DNA from: Arenibacter sp. 6A1
GTDB taxonomy: Bacteria; Bacteroidota; Bacteroidia; Flavobacteriales; Flavobacteriaceae
Length of the DNA: 64,000 nt
Direction of reading: 5' to 3'
NCBI RefSeq assembly: GCF_012272855.1
Contig: NZ_JAAXCQ010000016.1
Location: 46,877 to 110,876 of the forward strand
Shown: positions 16,602 through 26,850 of the stretch, one piece after another
Numbering within the stretch: the first letter of the stretch is position 1
Layout of the letters: each line of letters begins with the position of its first letter
Position numbers and translations under genes: made by a program
Notes under the pieces: model-generated
Databases searched by the model: none
Told to the model about the DNA's origin: nothing
What the model saw: the letters and a program-made list of their open reading frames with translations, nothing else

Positions 16602-18803
16602 TTAATCGATCAATATTTTCAAAATTTCAATGGCGGCATCGCTTATTTTAGTCCCTGGACCATAAATAGCCACCGCTCCAGCATCATGTAAGTAGGCGTA
16701 ATCTTGTTTAGGAACTACCCCTCCGACGATCACCATAATATCTTCACGTCCATGGACTTTTAATTCCTGTAATACTTGTGGTACCAATGTTTTGTGTCCA
16801 CCTGCTAAAGAGGAGACCCCTAGAATATGTACGTCGTTTTCCACGGCTTGTTTTGCGGCTTCTGCCGGGGTTTGGAAAAGTGGACCTATATCTACATCGA
16901 AGCCTAGATCGGCATAGCCGGTTGCCACTACCTTTGCCCCACGGTCGTGCCCATCTTGGCCCATTTTTGCAATCATGATACGTGGCCTACGGCCTTCCTG
17001 CTCTGCAAAAATGTCGGCCAATTCGCGTGCTTTTTTAAAGCTATCATTATTCTTTATTTCTTTTGAATACACCCCGGTAAACGATTTTGTTTCTGCTATA
17101 TGGCGCCCAAAAGCTTCTTCAAGAGCCGAACTTATTTCTCCTAAAGTAGCTCTGGCCTTTGCAGCCTTGATCGCTAAAGCTAATAAATTTTCGTCATTAT
17201 GAACCGGTCCTCGACTGCTTTTGTCATTGGCTGATGCTTTTTGATGGGCTGTATCCGTCAGGTTTTTTAGAGCCTGTTTCACCGCCTCTTCCTTTCTGTT
17301 TTTCTTTACTTCTGCTAAACGGCTCAGTTGTTGCCTTCTCACCGCTGCATTATCGACTTCTAGGATTTGAAGGGTATCTTCTGAGGAATATTTATATTTA
17401 TTGACACCTACAATTATATCCCTATCGCTATCGATACGGGCTTGTTTTTTTGCCGCAGCTTCTTCAATTCTTAATTTAGGAATGCCTGCTTCAATAGCCT
17501 TGGTCATACCGCCTAGAGCTTCTATTTCTTCAATTAGTTTCCAAGCTTTTCTGGCAATTTCGTCGGTCAGTTTTTCTACGTAGTAACTTCCTGCCCAGGG
17601 ATCTACCGTGTTTGTAATTCCGGTCTCCTGTTGCAAGAACAATTGGGTGTTTCTGGCAATACGGGCCGAAAAATCGGTAGGTAGGGCAATGGCCTCGTCC
17701 AATGCATTGGTATGCAGGCTTTGGGTACCCCCAAAAGCAGCCGCGGCCGCTTCTATGGTAGTACGTGCAATATTGTTAAAGGGATCTTGCTCCGTCAGAC
17801 TCCAGCCACTAGTTTGGCTATGGGTGCGCAACATCAAACTTTTTTCGCTTTTTGGATGAAACTGTTGTACCAGTTTGGCCCATAGTATCCTTCCCGCCCT
17901 CATTTTGGCGACTTCCATAAAATGGTTCATTCCTATGCCCCAAAAGAAAGATATCCTGGGGGCAAAGGTGTCTATGGACATTCCTGTTTTTAGTCCGGTT
18001 CTGATGTATTCTAGGCCATCGGCAAGCGTATAGGCCAATTCTATGTCTGCCGTAGCCCCTGCTTCGTGCATGTGGTAACCAGAGATACTGATACTGTTAA
18101 ATTTTGGCATATACTTGCTGGTATACTCAAAAATATCGGAAACAATTTGCATGGAAGGTGCTGGGGGATAGATATAAGTATTTCGCACCATAAATTCCTT
18201 TAAGATATCGTTTTGTATGGTGCCAGCAAGATCTTTGATAGCAACGCCTTGTTCTTCTGCAGCTACGATATAAAAAGCCATAATCGGTAAAACGGCACCG
18301 TTCATGGTCATGGAAACCGACATTTTATCTAAAGGGATGTCCTGAAATAAAATTTTCATATCCTCAACAGTATCAATGGCTACTCCGGCCTTACCAACAT
18401 CGCCCACCACCCGTTCATGGTCACTGTCATAGCCTCTATGAGTGGGAAGATCAAAAGCCACTGAGAGGCCTTTTTGCCCCGCTTTTAAATTTCTACGGTA
18501 AAAAGCATTGCTTTCTTCCGCGGTGGAGAATCCGGCGTACTGCCGTATGGTCCATGGCTTTTTTACATACATAGTAGAATAGGGGCCTCGTAAAAAAGGC
18601 GGAATCCCGGCGGCAAAATTTAAATGTCCTATTCCTTCAATGTCATCGTGGTTATATAGAGATTTTAAAGCGATGCCTTCAGCAGTTTCAAAGGTAGTGG
18701 GCTTTTCTTTCCCAGAGTTGGCCGCCATCTTCTTGTCCTGCCAATCTATAGGTGATTCTTGGGAAGGCACTAGTTGTATGTGTTGAAGATTTTTTCTTGC
18801 CAT
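16602..18803 (-). CDS. scpA: methylmalonyl-CoA mutase, large (alpha) subunit
   Basis: Adenosylcobalamin-dependent interconversion of methylmalonyl-CoA and succinyl-CoA, linking propionate, odd-chain fatty acids and branched amino acids to the TCA cycle. The 733-residue protein has the TIM-barrel domain ([74 protein letters not shown]) and the C-terminal B12 domain with the lower-ligand motif DGHDRG (His619) and GGVVPKQDY near the end. It is downstream of the small subunit on the same strand with an 82-base gap. The pair forms the classical heterodimer. Confidence 0.96.
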   Translation of the reverse strand: MARKNLQHIQLVPSQESPIDWQDKKMAANSGKEKPTTFETAEGIALKSLYNHDDIEGIGHLNFAAGIPPFLRGPYSTMYVKKPWTIRQYAGFSTAEESNAFYRRNLKAGQKGLSVAFDLPTHRGYDSDHERVVGDVGKAGVAIDTVEDMKILFQDIPLDKMSVSMTMNGAVLPIMAFYIVAAEEQGVAIKDLAGTIQNDILKEFMVRNTYIYPPAPSMQIVSDIFEYTSKYMPKFNSISISGYHMHEAGATADIELAYTLADGLEYIRTGLKTGMSIDTFAPRISFFWGIGMNHFMEVAKMRAGRILWAKLVQQFHPKSEKSLMLRTHSQTSGWSLTEQDPFNNIARTTIEAAAAAFGGTQSLHTNALDEAIALPTDFSARIARNTQLFLQQETGITNTVDPWAGSYYVEKLTDEIARKAWKLIEEIEALGGMTKAIEAGIPKLRIEEAAAKKQARIDSDRDIIVGVNKYKYSSEDTLQILEVDNAAVRRQQLSRLAEVKKNRKEEAVKQALKNLTDTAHQKASANDKSSRGPVHNDENLLALAIKAAKARATLGEISSALEEAFGRHIAETKSFTGVYSKEIKNNDSFKKARELADIFAEQEGRRPRIMIAKMGQDGHDRGAKVVATGYADLGFDVDIGPLFQTPAEAAKQAVENDVHILGVSSLAGGHKTLVPQVLQELKVHGREDIMVIVGGVVPKQDYAYLHDAGAVAIYGPGTKISDAAIEILKILID

Positions 18804-18885
18804 GGTATCTAAAGATGATTAGGTAGGTTTAGTACAATATTTGTTGGTGTCATAGAACCAAAAATACTACGGTAACGGTAATTGT

Positions 18886-20274
18886 TTATGCTTGTTCTTG
18901 TTTTAACCTATTTTGTTCCAGGGTTTCCGACAGTCTTTTCTCTATAATTGGTTCAATAAGGGTTTTTCTGGTTTTGATTTTTACAAAAGGGTAAAGCTCT
19001 AGCATGTCTTTCATTGCGTCTTCCTTGGAACTATATTTATTGGTTCCAACAAGGATTTTTTCTTGATGGTTAAATAGCTGTTCTTCCTTGACGGCATTTT
19101 CCTTGATCTTTTTCTGTATTTGGTGTTCTTTTAACTGTACCAAAAAACCTCCGCCTTTTTCAATTAGCTTAAAGAGGTCCAAAGCTTTTGAAGCTAGTTG
19201 ATGCGTTAAGGATTCTATATAATAGGAGCCCGATGAAGGGTTATTTACTTTGTCAAAATAACTTTCATTTTTTAGAATCAGCAACTGATTTCTGGCCATG
19301 CGTTCTGCAAACTCATTATCTCTGTGATAAATGGCATCATAGGGAGTGTTGCAGATAGTATTGGCCTCGCCCAATATGGCCGACATACATTCTGTAGTGG
19401 TACGGAGCATATTGGTATTGTAATCGTAAATGGTTTTATTGCGTTTGCTAGGGATAGCAATGATATGGCAGTTGGGACGGGCACCGTATTCGGTGGCCAG
19501 GGAGGCAAATAGCCTGCGTAAAGCCCTTAATTTTGCTATTTCAAAGAAATAGTCGCTACCCACGGCTACTATAAAGGTAATAGTATGCTGCTGTATCCCT
19601 GCTTTTTGGGTATTGTTTATATGGTTTAAATATTCGTTGGCATGGGCTAGGCCATAGGCCAATTGTTGGGTGATATTAGCACCTGCATTTTGATATAAAG
19701 TCATATCTACCCCCAAGGTCGTAGCGTGGCCCAGTGATACTATAGTATCTAGTTTCTTATGGTCTTCTTTTAGGTTGAAGAACCAATTGCCCTGCCTTGC
19801 CAAATGACCAATGATATCTATATTCAGAAATATTTTGGCCGATTTGTTTTTGCCAAGCTCGAGAATGGACCTAGTATAATCCTCGGAAAGAAATTGAAGG
19901 TCGAAATAGATTGGAGTACTCGCCAGGTCTATACCCTTTAAGAGCTCTTGAATTTCGGTTTCTGCGGAAGGCACTGTAAAATAGATACTTTCGGCACCAC
20001 GGGAAATAGCATCTAAGGCTTTGTTGTTGGCTACAATCGCATTTCCCGAAAATATTTTTTGACAAATTCTCCAATTGTTTTCCTGGGGAAAGGAGTTCAA
20101 AGGTAGGTCTGTTATATCTTCTGAATTGTAAAAAGGCTTAACCTTAATACCTTCAGGTGATTCCCATACCAAAGTTTCGTTATAATCGGCCCCTTTGAGG
20201 TCTACCTGAATTTTTTGTTTCCAAGCCTTGGATGTTGTTTCGGAAAATTCACTAAATAGATCGGGTTTTTCCAT
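18886..20274 (-). CDS. methylmalonyl-CoA mutase, small (beta) subunit
   Basis: A 462-residue homologue of the mutase barrel domain. It matches the large subunit in overall order (KIQVDLKGADYNETLVWESPEG, VDMTLYQNAGANITQQLAYGLAHANEYL, RTTTECMSAILGEANTI, NNPSSGSYYIESLTHQLA) but it ends before the cobalamin-binding domain, with no DxHxxG motif. This is the usual Bacteroidota form of the non-catalytic subunit, shorter than the roughly 600-residue proteobacterial one. It starts at the stop of the DivIC-like gene (one-base overlap), and precedes scpA. Confidence 0.93.
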   Translation of the reverse strand: MEKPDLFSEFSETTSKAWKQKIQVDLKGADYNETLVWESPEGIKVKPFYNSEDITDLPLNSFPQENNWRICQKIFSGNAIVANNKALDAISRGAESIYFTVPSAETEIQELLKGIDLASTPIYFDLQFLSEDYTRSILELGKNKSAKIFLNIDIIGHLARQGNWFFNLKEDHKKLDTIVSLGHATTLGVDMTLYQNAGANITQQLAYGLAHANEYLNHINNTQKAGIQQHTITFIVAVGSDYFFEIAKLRALRRLFASLATEYGARPNCHIIAIPSKRNKTIYDYNTNMLRTTTECMSAILGEANTICNTPYDAIYHRDNEFAERMARNQLLILKNESYFDKVNNPSSGSYYIESLTHQLASKALDLFKLIEKGGGFLVQLKEHQIQKKIKENAVKEEQLFNHQEKILVGTNKYSSKEDAMKDMLELYPFVKIKTRKTLIEPIIEKRLSETLEQNRLKQEQA

Positions 20275-20600
20275 TATTTTTTAGTTTTTAAACTATCCTC
20301 GTATTCTATTAAATAAATTTCTTCGTTCTTCCTTTTTAGGTAGTACTGTTCCCTAGCAAATTTTTCGAGTTCGTTTTTGTCCGATAATTTTTCGATAATC
20401 AATTTGTCTTTGGCAATTTCTTCCTTTAAAAACTGTTGTTGTTTTTCTAATTTTTCAATTTCCTCTTTGAGTTCCCAATGTATTAAAAGGGAATTGGTGT
20501 CAAAAAAAACCATCCAAATGACAAACACCGTAAGGATCAACACATAGGTGTTGGTAACAATGCCAAACCATTTTTTCTTTCTTATACCCTTCATGCCCAT
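20274..20600 (-). CDS. septum formation initiator family protein (FtsB/DivIC-like)
   Basis: A 108-residue bitopic membrane protein: short basic cytoplasmic N-terminus (KGIRKKKWFG), one helix (LILTVFVIWMVFFDTNSLL), then a periplasmic coiled coil (KEEIEKLEKQQQFLKEEIAKDK) and the family end motif ELEKFAREQYYLKRKNEEIYLIEY. FtsB/DivIC acts in the divisome with FtsL and FtsQ/DivIB. It lies six bases after udk and overlaps the mutase small-subunit start, so it is part of the same transcript. Family-level assignment is firm. Confidence 0.9.
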   Translation of the reverse strand: MGMKGIRKKKWFGIVTNTYVLILTVFVIWMVFFDTNSLLIHWELKEEIEKLEKQQQFLKEEIAKDKLIIEKLSDKNELEKFAREQYYLKRKNEEIYLIEYEDSLKTKK

Positions 20601-20606
20601 ATATGA

Positions 20607-21215
20607 TTATCCTATTTTGTCGTTTATAATGGTACGTACTATATCTACGGCAACGGTATTGTATTTATTGTTCGGAATTATAATATCGGCAAATTCCTTG
20701 GTAGGTTCTATAAACTGATCGTGCATGGGTTTTAAAGTATGTTGGTAACGGTTAAGTACTTCCTCTAAATCACGTCCACGTTCATTAATATCTCTTTTTA
20801 ACCTTCTAATGAGGCGTTCATCCGAGTCTGCATGTACAAAAATTTTAATATCGAATAATTCACGAATTTCTGGTTGTGTCATGATTAAAATTCCTTCTAC
20901 GATCATTACCTTTCTAGGATGTGTAAGAATAGTATCCTTGGTCCGATTGTGGTTCACAAACGAATAAATCGGTTGATGTATTGGTAGACCCTCTTTTAAG
21001 CTTTTGAGGTGACTAACGAGCAAGTCAAAATCTATGGCCCGTGGATGATCGAAATTTATTTGTGAACGCTCCTCATAGGTCAAATGGGACAAATCATTAT
21101 AATAGGAATCTTGAGAAATAACTCCCACCTCCTCATTAGGAAATTCATTGATAATTTGGTTGACGACAGTTGTTTTTCCACAGCCTGTTCCTCCCGCAAT
21201 CCCTATAATTAGCAT
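20607..21215 (-). CDS. udk: uridine kinase
   Basis: Phosphorylates uridine and cytidine in pyrimidine salvage, in the cytoplasm. The 202-residue protein begins MLIIGIAGGTGCGKTTVVNQI, with the P-loop directly at the N-terminus as in the family. The region ISQDSYYNDLSHL, NFDHPRAIDFDLL and the nucleoside-binding PIYSFVNHNRTKDT segment are all present, as are RLIRRLKRDINERGRDLEEVLNRY and PTKEFADIIIPNNKYN. The frame is open 15 codons further upstream, but the internal ATG fits the family start. It heads the transcript udk-DivIC-mutase. Confidence 0.95.
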   Translation of the reverse strand: MLIIGIAGGTGCGKTTVVNQIINEFPNEEVGVISQDSYYNDLSHLTYEERSQINFDHPRAIDFDLLVSHLKSLKEGLPIHQPIYSFVNHNRTKDTILTHPRKVMIVEGILIMTQPEIRELFDIKIFVHADSDERLIRRLKRDINERGRDLEEVLNRYQHTLKPMHDQFIEPTKEFADIIIPNNKYNTVAVDIVRTIINDKIG

Positions 21216-21260
21216 GCTTGTATTTTTTGTTTCAAAAATAAGGATTTGGCACGAAACCAA

Positions 21261-21621
21261 CCCGATTAAAATAAATGGCTACCGTTAATAAAAGATATTC
21301 CTTAATGAACAGTACACCGAATTTGACTTTTTAGATGTAAAGATGTCAAAAACCTTCAATAAGGAATTAAAACACAGTCCATATCCTATGTACATTCTCT
21401 TCCGTAATAGGATCCAACCCTATTGGTTATTGTCGACTTTTGTTGTCTTTTTACGTATAACGAAACCTTAAGAGGTTTAGGTTTTCTATATAGGATAGCC
21501 TCTCGTAGCATCTTTGTGAAAGTTAAGGAATGTTTTTTTAACAAAAAAATGGATTTAAATCAGTGAAATCCCTATGATTTATTAGTGTTTTTTATTTTTA
21601 TAAGTGATTAAAAATTAACAG
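21261..21621. other. intergenic region between udk and a serine hydrolase gene
   Basis: About 360 bases without a supported gene. It contains a weak 8-base inverted repeat (ATTCCTTA at 21297 and TAAGGAAT at 21360) and must hold the udk promoter on the minus strand, but I see no clear consensus match for it. Nothing else recognisable. Confidence 0.4.
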
Positions 21622-21650
21622 TTTGTGGACGGTGATATTAAATACCTTTG
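21622..21650 (+). promoter_or_regulatory. promoter of serine hydrolase gene
   Basis: TTTG (21622-21625) and TACCTTTG (21643-21650) are separated by 17 bases, a good match to the Bacteroidota -33/-7 pattern, ending 22 bases before the ATG. Confidence 0.65.
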
Positions 21651-21672
21651 TTCTTGTAATAGTTACTAATAT

Positions 21673-22593
21673 ATGAGAAACCTCTTTTTAATTTTCTTCG
21701 GTTGTTTTATGTTTTCATGTCCTATGTGGGCACAGAAAGAATTGCCCTTACATCTTGATGATGCTAAATTAAAACCCTTAAGGAGTTTAGAGCACACTCT
21801 TTTGCAAAAGAATTTAGAGAAGGAGCTCATGGCCAATGCCCGTTGGAAATCGCTCATGAACCAAAAGAAAATGGCTGTCGGGATTGTAGATTTGAGGAAT
21901 CCAGAACAAGCAAAATTTGCCAGTATCAATGGTGCCCATATGATGTATGCAGCAAGTTTGCCCAAAATAGCAATATTATTAACCTCCATGGATGCCATAG
22001 AAAAGGGAGAGTTGCAAGAAACTGACGAAATTAAACGAGACATGCGTTTAATGATCAGTAAGTCTAACAACCAGGCTTCTACAAGAATGATAGACCGATT
22101 GGGGTATGATAAAATAGAGTCGGTAATGACCGACCCTCAGTACAAATTCTACGATAAAAGCCGCGGGGGCGGTCTTTGGGTAGGAAAACGTTATGGCGGA
22201 GGTGGGGATACCAATAGGGAGCCCTTGAAAAATTTATCGCATGCCGCTACTGTAAATCAGGTCTGTAGGTATTATTATATGTTGGTAAACGGGAAATTAG
22301 TAAATAATCAACGCTCCAAACAAATGCTGGACATTATGGGGGAACCAGAACTACACCATAAATTTGTGAACACACTAGATCAAATTGCGCCCACGGCAAA
22401 ATTGTTCCGGAAATCGGGTTCTTGGAAAAACTTTCATTCGGACTCAGTCTTAGTGTGGGGAAAAAATCCTTCTAGACGTTATATTCTGGTAGCATTGGTC
22501 GATGATCCCAATGGGGACGAAATTATTAGGAGCCTAGTAAGGCCCGTAGAGAAAGTTTTAAAGAAGACCGTAAATACAGTGGCTTTAAATTAA
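21673..22593 (+). CDS. exported class A beta-lactamase-like serine hydrolase
   Basis: A 306-residue protein with a signal peptide ending near WAQ (residue 21). The three motifs of the penicilloyl serine hydrolase superfamily are visible: SLPK (S95, K98), SNN (131-133) and KSG (247-249), so the active site looks intact. The Glu166-containing omega loop of true class A beta-lactamases is not recognisable; instead there is a Gly-rich segment (YDKSRGGGLWVGKRYGGGGD) near residues 160-179. A role in peptidoglycan or another amide/ester substrate is as likely as antibiotic hydrolysis. A second protein of the same type is encoded at 25.6-26.8 kb on the opposite strand. Confidence 0.85.
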   Translation: MRNLFLIFFGCFMFSCPMWAQKELPLHLDDAKLKPLRSLEHTLLQKNLEKELMANARWKSLMNQKKMAVGIVDLRNPEQAKFASINGAHMMYAASLPKIAILLTSMDAIEKGELQETDEIKRDMRLMISKSNNQASTRMIDRLGYDKIESVMTDPQYKFYDKSRGGGLWVGKRYGGGGDTNREPLKNLSHAATVNQVCRYYYMLVNGKLVNNQRSKQMLDIMGEPELHHKFVNTLDQIAPTAKLFRKSGSWKNFHSDSVLVWGKNPSRRYILVALVDDPNGDEIIRSLVRPVEKVLKKTVNTVALN

Positions 22594-22774
22594 GACGACC
22601 TAATAAATAGTCCAAGAATTTTCTTCTGGCTATAACGGCTTTAGTCTCTTTGTAATCAATTATTTCCTTAAATTACCACGGGATGAATCTTGTGAGATGG
22701 TTGGCCTTACGGCAAGGGTCATAAATAAGATTCAAAAGGAAACATAATACAAAGAGCTAAGATCGTAATCATTT

Positions 22775-25600
22775 ATGCTAAGAACTTTACTGACAAGATT
22801 ATTCGATATTCGCGAGGGTGAGTATAAGGTGTCCTTATGGATGCAGGCATATATTTTTATAATCATTGCCACCTTGCTTATTATTAAGCCAACTGTTAAC
22901 GCATTATTTCTTTCGGAATTAGGGGTAGAAAATTTGCCATTTGCTTTTTTATGGGTGGCCTTAACAGCAGTGATAAGTTCTTATTTCTATACTAAGGCGC
23001 TGCGTAAATTCCCTCTTAATAAAATAATAGAAACCACTCTTATGGTTTCTATAGTGCTTCTTTTAGGACTGGGGGTATTTTTACAATTGGGGGCACGCAC
23101 CAATTGGGTGCTCTATTTCTTTTATGTTTGGGTGGCTATTTATGCCGTGTTATCGGCTTCTCAATTTTGGGTATTGGCCAATTTGGTGTTTAATATAAGG
23201 GAGGCAAAGAGATTGTTTGGGTTTATTGGCTCTGGCGCAATTTTGGGCGGTATTTTTGGAGGCTACCTCACTTCTTTGTTAGCACCAATCATAGGAGTCG
23301 AAAATGTCATATTTGTTGCAGCAGGTTTATTGATGTTAACCCTGCCTTTATTGCGCAAAATTTGGCGTAATAGGGTTAAGAAACTCAATGATTTTAAGCA
23401 AAAAAAACGAAGCGTCTCCCCAGAGGAAAGGCCAATTGCCCTGATAAAAAAATCGAAGCACCTTAGTTATGTGGCCGGAATAGTTGGAGTGAGCGTTATA
23501 GTAGCCAAATTAGTCGACTACCTCTTTAGTGGTTTTGCCTCATCTGCTATTCCCGACCCCGATGAACTAACTTCCTTTTTTGCCTTTTGGTTTTCTACCT
23601 TCAACGTTTTATCTTTAGGGATTCAATTGTTTTTTACCCAACGGGTGGTTGGCGTTTTTGGAGTGGGCTTTTCCCTGGTCTTATTACCGCTTGGGATTTT
23701 GATCAGTAGCAGTTTGTTCTTTGTTTTCCCTGAGCTCGCTATTGTTATTTTAATTAAAGCGATAGATGGCACCTTAAAACAGTCGATCAACAAAAGCGCT
23801 ATAGAGCTGTTATCGCTACCATTGCCTTTTGAATTAAAGAATAAAACTAAATCCTTTATCGATGTGGTAGTCGATAGCATAGCTACTGGTATTGCTGGTT
23901 TTATTTTGATTTTTGTCATCAAGGGCTTCGAGTTAAGTACTACCTATATTGTTTCTATTATTCTTATCCTAGTTGGAGTATGGGTGTATTTTGTAAAGAA
24001 GGTAAGAAGCGAATATTTTAAAACTTTCAGGGAAAACCTAACATTACTGACCGATAAGAGCGGTCATAAAAAACTACCAGTAAAACCTGTTTCTGTGATA
24101 CAGGGAATGAAAACAGTTTTTGAAAGCGGTTCCGAGACACAAATTTTGTTTATGCTTAAAAAGCTTCTCGAAATAAATGACAAACGATTTGAGTTAGAAG
24201 TGCAGCAACTATTATCGCACCCAAGTGATAAGGTAAAAACGGCAGCCATACAGAACATGTATTTCCTAAATAGCAATACAATGGTTACTCAGGTTCCAGC
24301 ACTATTACAATCTGAGGACGCGGAACTTGTTACTGCTACGCTTGCTTATTTGTTATTGCATTCCAACAAAAATAGTGCTGTAGTTTTTGATAGCTATTTG
24401 TCTGATGAAAATCCGCATATTTCCGATGCCGCTCTCTTGTGTTTAGCTCGTGAGGCGAGGGATAATTATTCCTTAAAACAACACTACAACTTGGAAGGAC
24501 TCATTGAAAAGAAGATAACTTATGTAGCAGCTCATCCCGAGGACGAATTTGGGTTACATATGCTGTTGAAGACCATTGGTGCGGCCAATATCCCTAAGTT
24601 CCATTCTTTTCTTATTAATTACTTTGAGCATGCCGACACCAAGGTTGTACGTATAGCCATTGAAGCTGCTGGCGCTACTTTAAACGGAATGTTGATTCCC
24701 CATCTTTTATCCTTTTTACCCCACAAAGGGTATCGGGAGAGTGCTATTTTAGCCCTACATAACTATGGAAGGGAGCTGCTTCCCCAATTAAGGGCTATGG
24801 TGGCAGACCGAAAAATTACGGAGGCCTATCACCAATACATTCCCAAGGTTATGGAAACGTTCAACTCTCAAGAAGCTGTCCGGAATTTGTTCTTTTTGCT
24901 AGAAGATAAGGATTTAAATATGCGGTTAGAGGCCCTGCGCTCCCTGAATAGTTTGAAGCGAAATACGCCAAGGTTAAAATTTAATAAATTTAAAGTGGTA
25001 GCGATTATTCTGGAAGAGTGTAAAATGTACCATCAAACGTTATCCGCTATGCATGCACAAATTATTATTGCTTACCGAAACAGGAAAAAGTCTAAAATAC
25101 AGGTGAGTGCCGAGGAATATGATGCCAGAGCTACCTTGTTGGATTTGTTGGAAAGGCGGTTAGATTTGGGGCTTGAACGAATTTTTAAACTATTGGGATT
25201 AAAGTATCAACAAGGCGATGTTGAAATAGCCTATTCGGGCCTTCTTAGTGAACGACAAGAGGCTCAGGCCAATGCCATAGAGTTTTTGGACAACCTTCTT
25301 ACCGGAAATCTTAAGCGTACCCTATTGCCCATTGTCGAGAGTACTATTTTAGACGTAACTACCGAAGAAGGGATACAGAAAATAAAGCATAAGATTCCAT
25401 CAGAATTAGACTGTTTCCAAATGTTGATAGAGGCTCATGATTTAAAATTAAAATTAGCTGTTTTATATCTTATTAAAGTACAAAAGGACATTCGCTACCT
25501 TCCTCTTGTTGAAAAATTAAAGGATAGTGAGGAAGTTAAAATACGAACTTTTGCCCAAGAGGCCTTGTTGGCGTTGGGGGATATCGCTAGCCCTTCTTAA
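22775..25600 (+). CDS. Npt1/Npt2-type nucleotide transporter-like protein with HEAT repeats
   Basis: A 941-residue protein. Residues 1 to about 430 form 11-12 membrane helices with features of the ATP/ADP antiporter (NTT) and MFS families (IIIATLLIIKPTVNALFLSELG; FWVLANLVFNIREAKRLFGFIGSG; DGTLKQSINKSAIELLSLPLP). The last 500 residues are soluble and consist of HEAT-like helical repeats (LLSHPSDKVKTAAIQNMYFL; HADTKVVRIAIEAAGATL; LEDKDLNMRLEALRSLNSL). Classical NTT carriers end after the membrane part; the HEAT extension is characteristic of free-living bacterial homologues, whose substrate is not known. Its 3' end overlaps the convergent serine hydrolase gene by 14 bases. Confidence 0.8.
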   Translation: MLRTLLTRLFDIREGEYKVSLWMQAYIFIIIATLLIIKPTVNALFLSELGVENLPFAFLWVALTAVISSYFYTKALRKFPLNKIIETTLMVSIVLLLGLGVFLQLGARTNWVLYFFYVWVAIYAVLSASQFWVLANLVFNIREAKRLFGFIGSGAILGGIFGGYLTSLLAPIIGVENVIFVAAGLLMLTLPLLRKIWRNRVKKLNDFKQKKRSVSPEERPIALIKKSKHLSYVAGIVGVSVIVAKLVDYLFSGFASSAIPDPDELTSFFAFWFSTFNVLSLGIQLFFTQRVVGVFGVGFSLVLLPLGILISSSLFFVFPELAIVILIKAIDGTLKQSINKSAIELLSLPLPFELKNKTKSFIDVVVDSIATGIAGFILIFVIKGFELSTTYIVSIILILVGVWVYFVKKVRSEYFKTFRENLTLLTDKSGHKKLPVKPVSVIQGMKTVFESGSETQILFMLKKLLEINDKRFELEVQQLLSHPSDKVKTAAIQNMYFLNSNTMVTQVPALLQSEDAELVTATLAYLLLHSNKNSAVVFDSYLSDENPHISDAALLCLAREARDNYSLKQHYNLEGLIEKKITYVAAHPEDEFGLHMLLKTIGAANIPKFHSFLINYFEHADTKVVRIAIEAAGATLNGMLIPHLLSFLPHKGYRESAILALHNYGRELLPQLRAMVADRKITEAYHQYIPKVMETFNSQEAVRNLFFLLEDKDLNMRLEALRSLNSLKRNTPRLKFNKFKVVAIILEECKMYHQTLSAMHAQIIIAYRNRKKSKIQVSAEEYDARATLLDLLERRLDLGLERIFKLLGLKYQQGDVEIAYSGLLSERQEAQANAIEFLDNLLTGNLKRTLLPIVESTILDVTTEEGIQKIKHKIPSELDCFQMLIEAHDLKLKLAVLYLIKVQKDIRYLPLVEKLKDSEEVKIRTFAQEALLALGDIASPS

Positions 25601-26849
25601 CAATTTTATCAATATTGGTCGCTAGGGTCATATGATCAGTGGCCGAATTTTTTCGCAATACATTGGTCATCAAGACCACCATATAGGTACAGTTGTTAGG
25701 GTGTTCTATAATAGCAACGGAATTCATAAAGTTGCTTATGTTGCCCATGTATTTACCGCAGGGCTCACCACTGGTTTTGTTGCATTGGTAAAGGCTTCCA
25801 GATTTAAAATATACGGCGGCCTCTTTTAGGGCGGGCGATTGGGCATATCTAATACGGCGATCAGTCATATACATAAGGCGTTTCATTTCCACGCTCGATT
25901 TTTCATCGACAACATTGCCTTGTTCTAATTTGATCAAAAACTTCATTATACCTATAGGGCTACCAATACTACCTCCTTTATCGCCTACATAGTTATTGGC
26001 TCCTTTGGTAAAAAAACTTCCCAAACGCCATTCGTCCGTAGTAATCCCTAATTTCCGTAGTGGTAGGTTTACCACACTATTTCCTAAATCTGTCAGTTCT
26101 TTTCTCGGGGTAGTTGCAAAATAGGAATCTGCCTGTTCTTGGGTCAAGTTGGGGTAGTCCTTGCCAAAAGCGGCCATAAGCATCGCTTCTCGCCATACGA
26201 TACTGGCTGCGCCGTTATTACTTACCGATAACATATGGTCTGTCCATTCAAATAAGCTAAATACATCACTGGGAATTACTTGCCTTTTGAGCAGTTTATT
26301 GGTTTCTATATTAAAAATAGGAATGGTATGCGAATCTGTCATTCCCCATTGGCCAGCTTTTACAGATTTAGTACGCAATAACTCGAGTCGTTTTTCAAAG
26401 GAGTCGGGGTATATATTAGCCAATTGGGTAAACAAGGCTACTAGTACGGCTATTTTTCCGACACTTCCAGGTTGGTAGCCAGCGGTTTCATTACGTTTTG
26501 CAAAACGAAGGTTTTCCGGATCTGAAATATCTAAAACGGCAATGGAATAGCTTTTGTCCAAGCCTCTGAAAAGTCCGTTTATTTCGCTCTGAAAGTTGTC
26601 GTTTACCTTAAAAAAGGAATTGGTGCTGTCATTTTTTTTGGCAGTTAGGTTTAGGGAAATATCCATATAAGACTTCATGGCTCCCGGTGGAAGGGTGTTC
26701 GGTTCTTTGATAACGCCATTTTTTATAAGTTCTACTCGCAGTAGTCGTTTAATACCAGTACGGGTATACCCGTCAATAGGATAGTAGGCGATCGTGGTAA
26801 AGGCCAAACAGAATAGTGCAGGTACTAGAAATTTTAAATGATTTTTCAT
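25587..26849 (-). CDS. serine hydrolase, class A beta-lactamase-like
   Basis: A 420-residue exported protein with an N-terminal hydrophobic segment (LKFLVPALFCLAFTTIAYY) that could be a signal peptide or an anchor. Superfamily motifs: SVGK (S129, K132), SNN (210-212) and KSG (349-351). It is longer than class A beta-lactamases because of an N-terminal segment of about 95 residues. Cys near KTSGEPCGKY may form a disulfide with the preceding YQCNK. It starts one base after the stop of the dikinase-like gene, so both are in one operon, and its end overlaps the transporter gene tail-to-tail. Confidence 0.83.
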   Translation of the reverse strand: MKNHLKFLVPALFCLAFTTIAYYPIDGYTRTGIKRLLRVELIKNGVIKEPNTLPPGAMKSYMDISLNLTAKKNDSTNSFFKVNDNFQSEINGLFRGLDKSYSIAVLDISDPENLRFAKRNETAGYQPGSVGKIAVLVALFTQLANIYPDSFEKRLELLRTKSVKAGQWGMTDSHTIPIFNIETNKLLKRQVIPSDVFSLFEWTDHMLSVSNNGAASIVWREAMLMAAFGKDYPNLTQEQADSYFATTPRKELTDLGNSVVNLPLRKLGITTDEWRLGSFFTKGANNYVGDKGGSIGSPIGIMKFLIKLEQGNVVDEKSSVEMKRLMYMTDRRIRYAQSPALKEAAVYFKSGSLYQCNKTSGEPCGKYMGNISNFMNSVAIIEHPNNCTYMVVLMTNVLRKNSATDHMTLATNIDKIVKKG

Positions 26850-26850
26850 C

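Noticed and set aside
18886..20274. Methylmalonyl-CoA mutase small subunit lacking the B12 domain, considered a truncated pseudogene
   Set aside because: The frame is intact, co-transcribed with its neighbours, and a short beta subunit is the usual form in Bacteroidota.
21297..21367. 8-base inverted repeat ATTCCTTA / TAAGGAAT upstream of udk
   Set aside because: Short and with a 55-base spacer; expected by chance in AT-rich DNA.
20601..21672. Cobalamin riboswitch controlling the mutase genes
   Set aside because: The mutase genes are co-transcribed behind udk and a DivIC-like gene with no leader, and nothing resembling a B12 box was seen upstream of udk.
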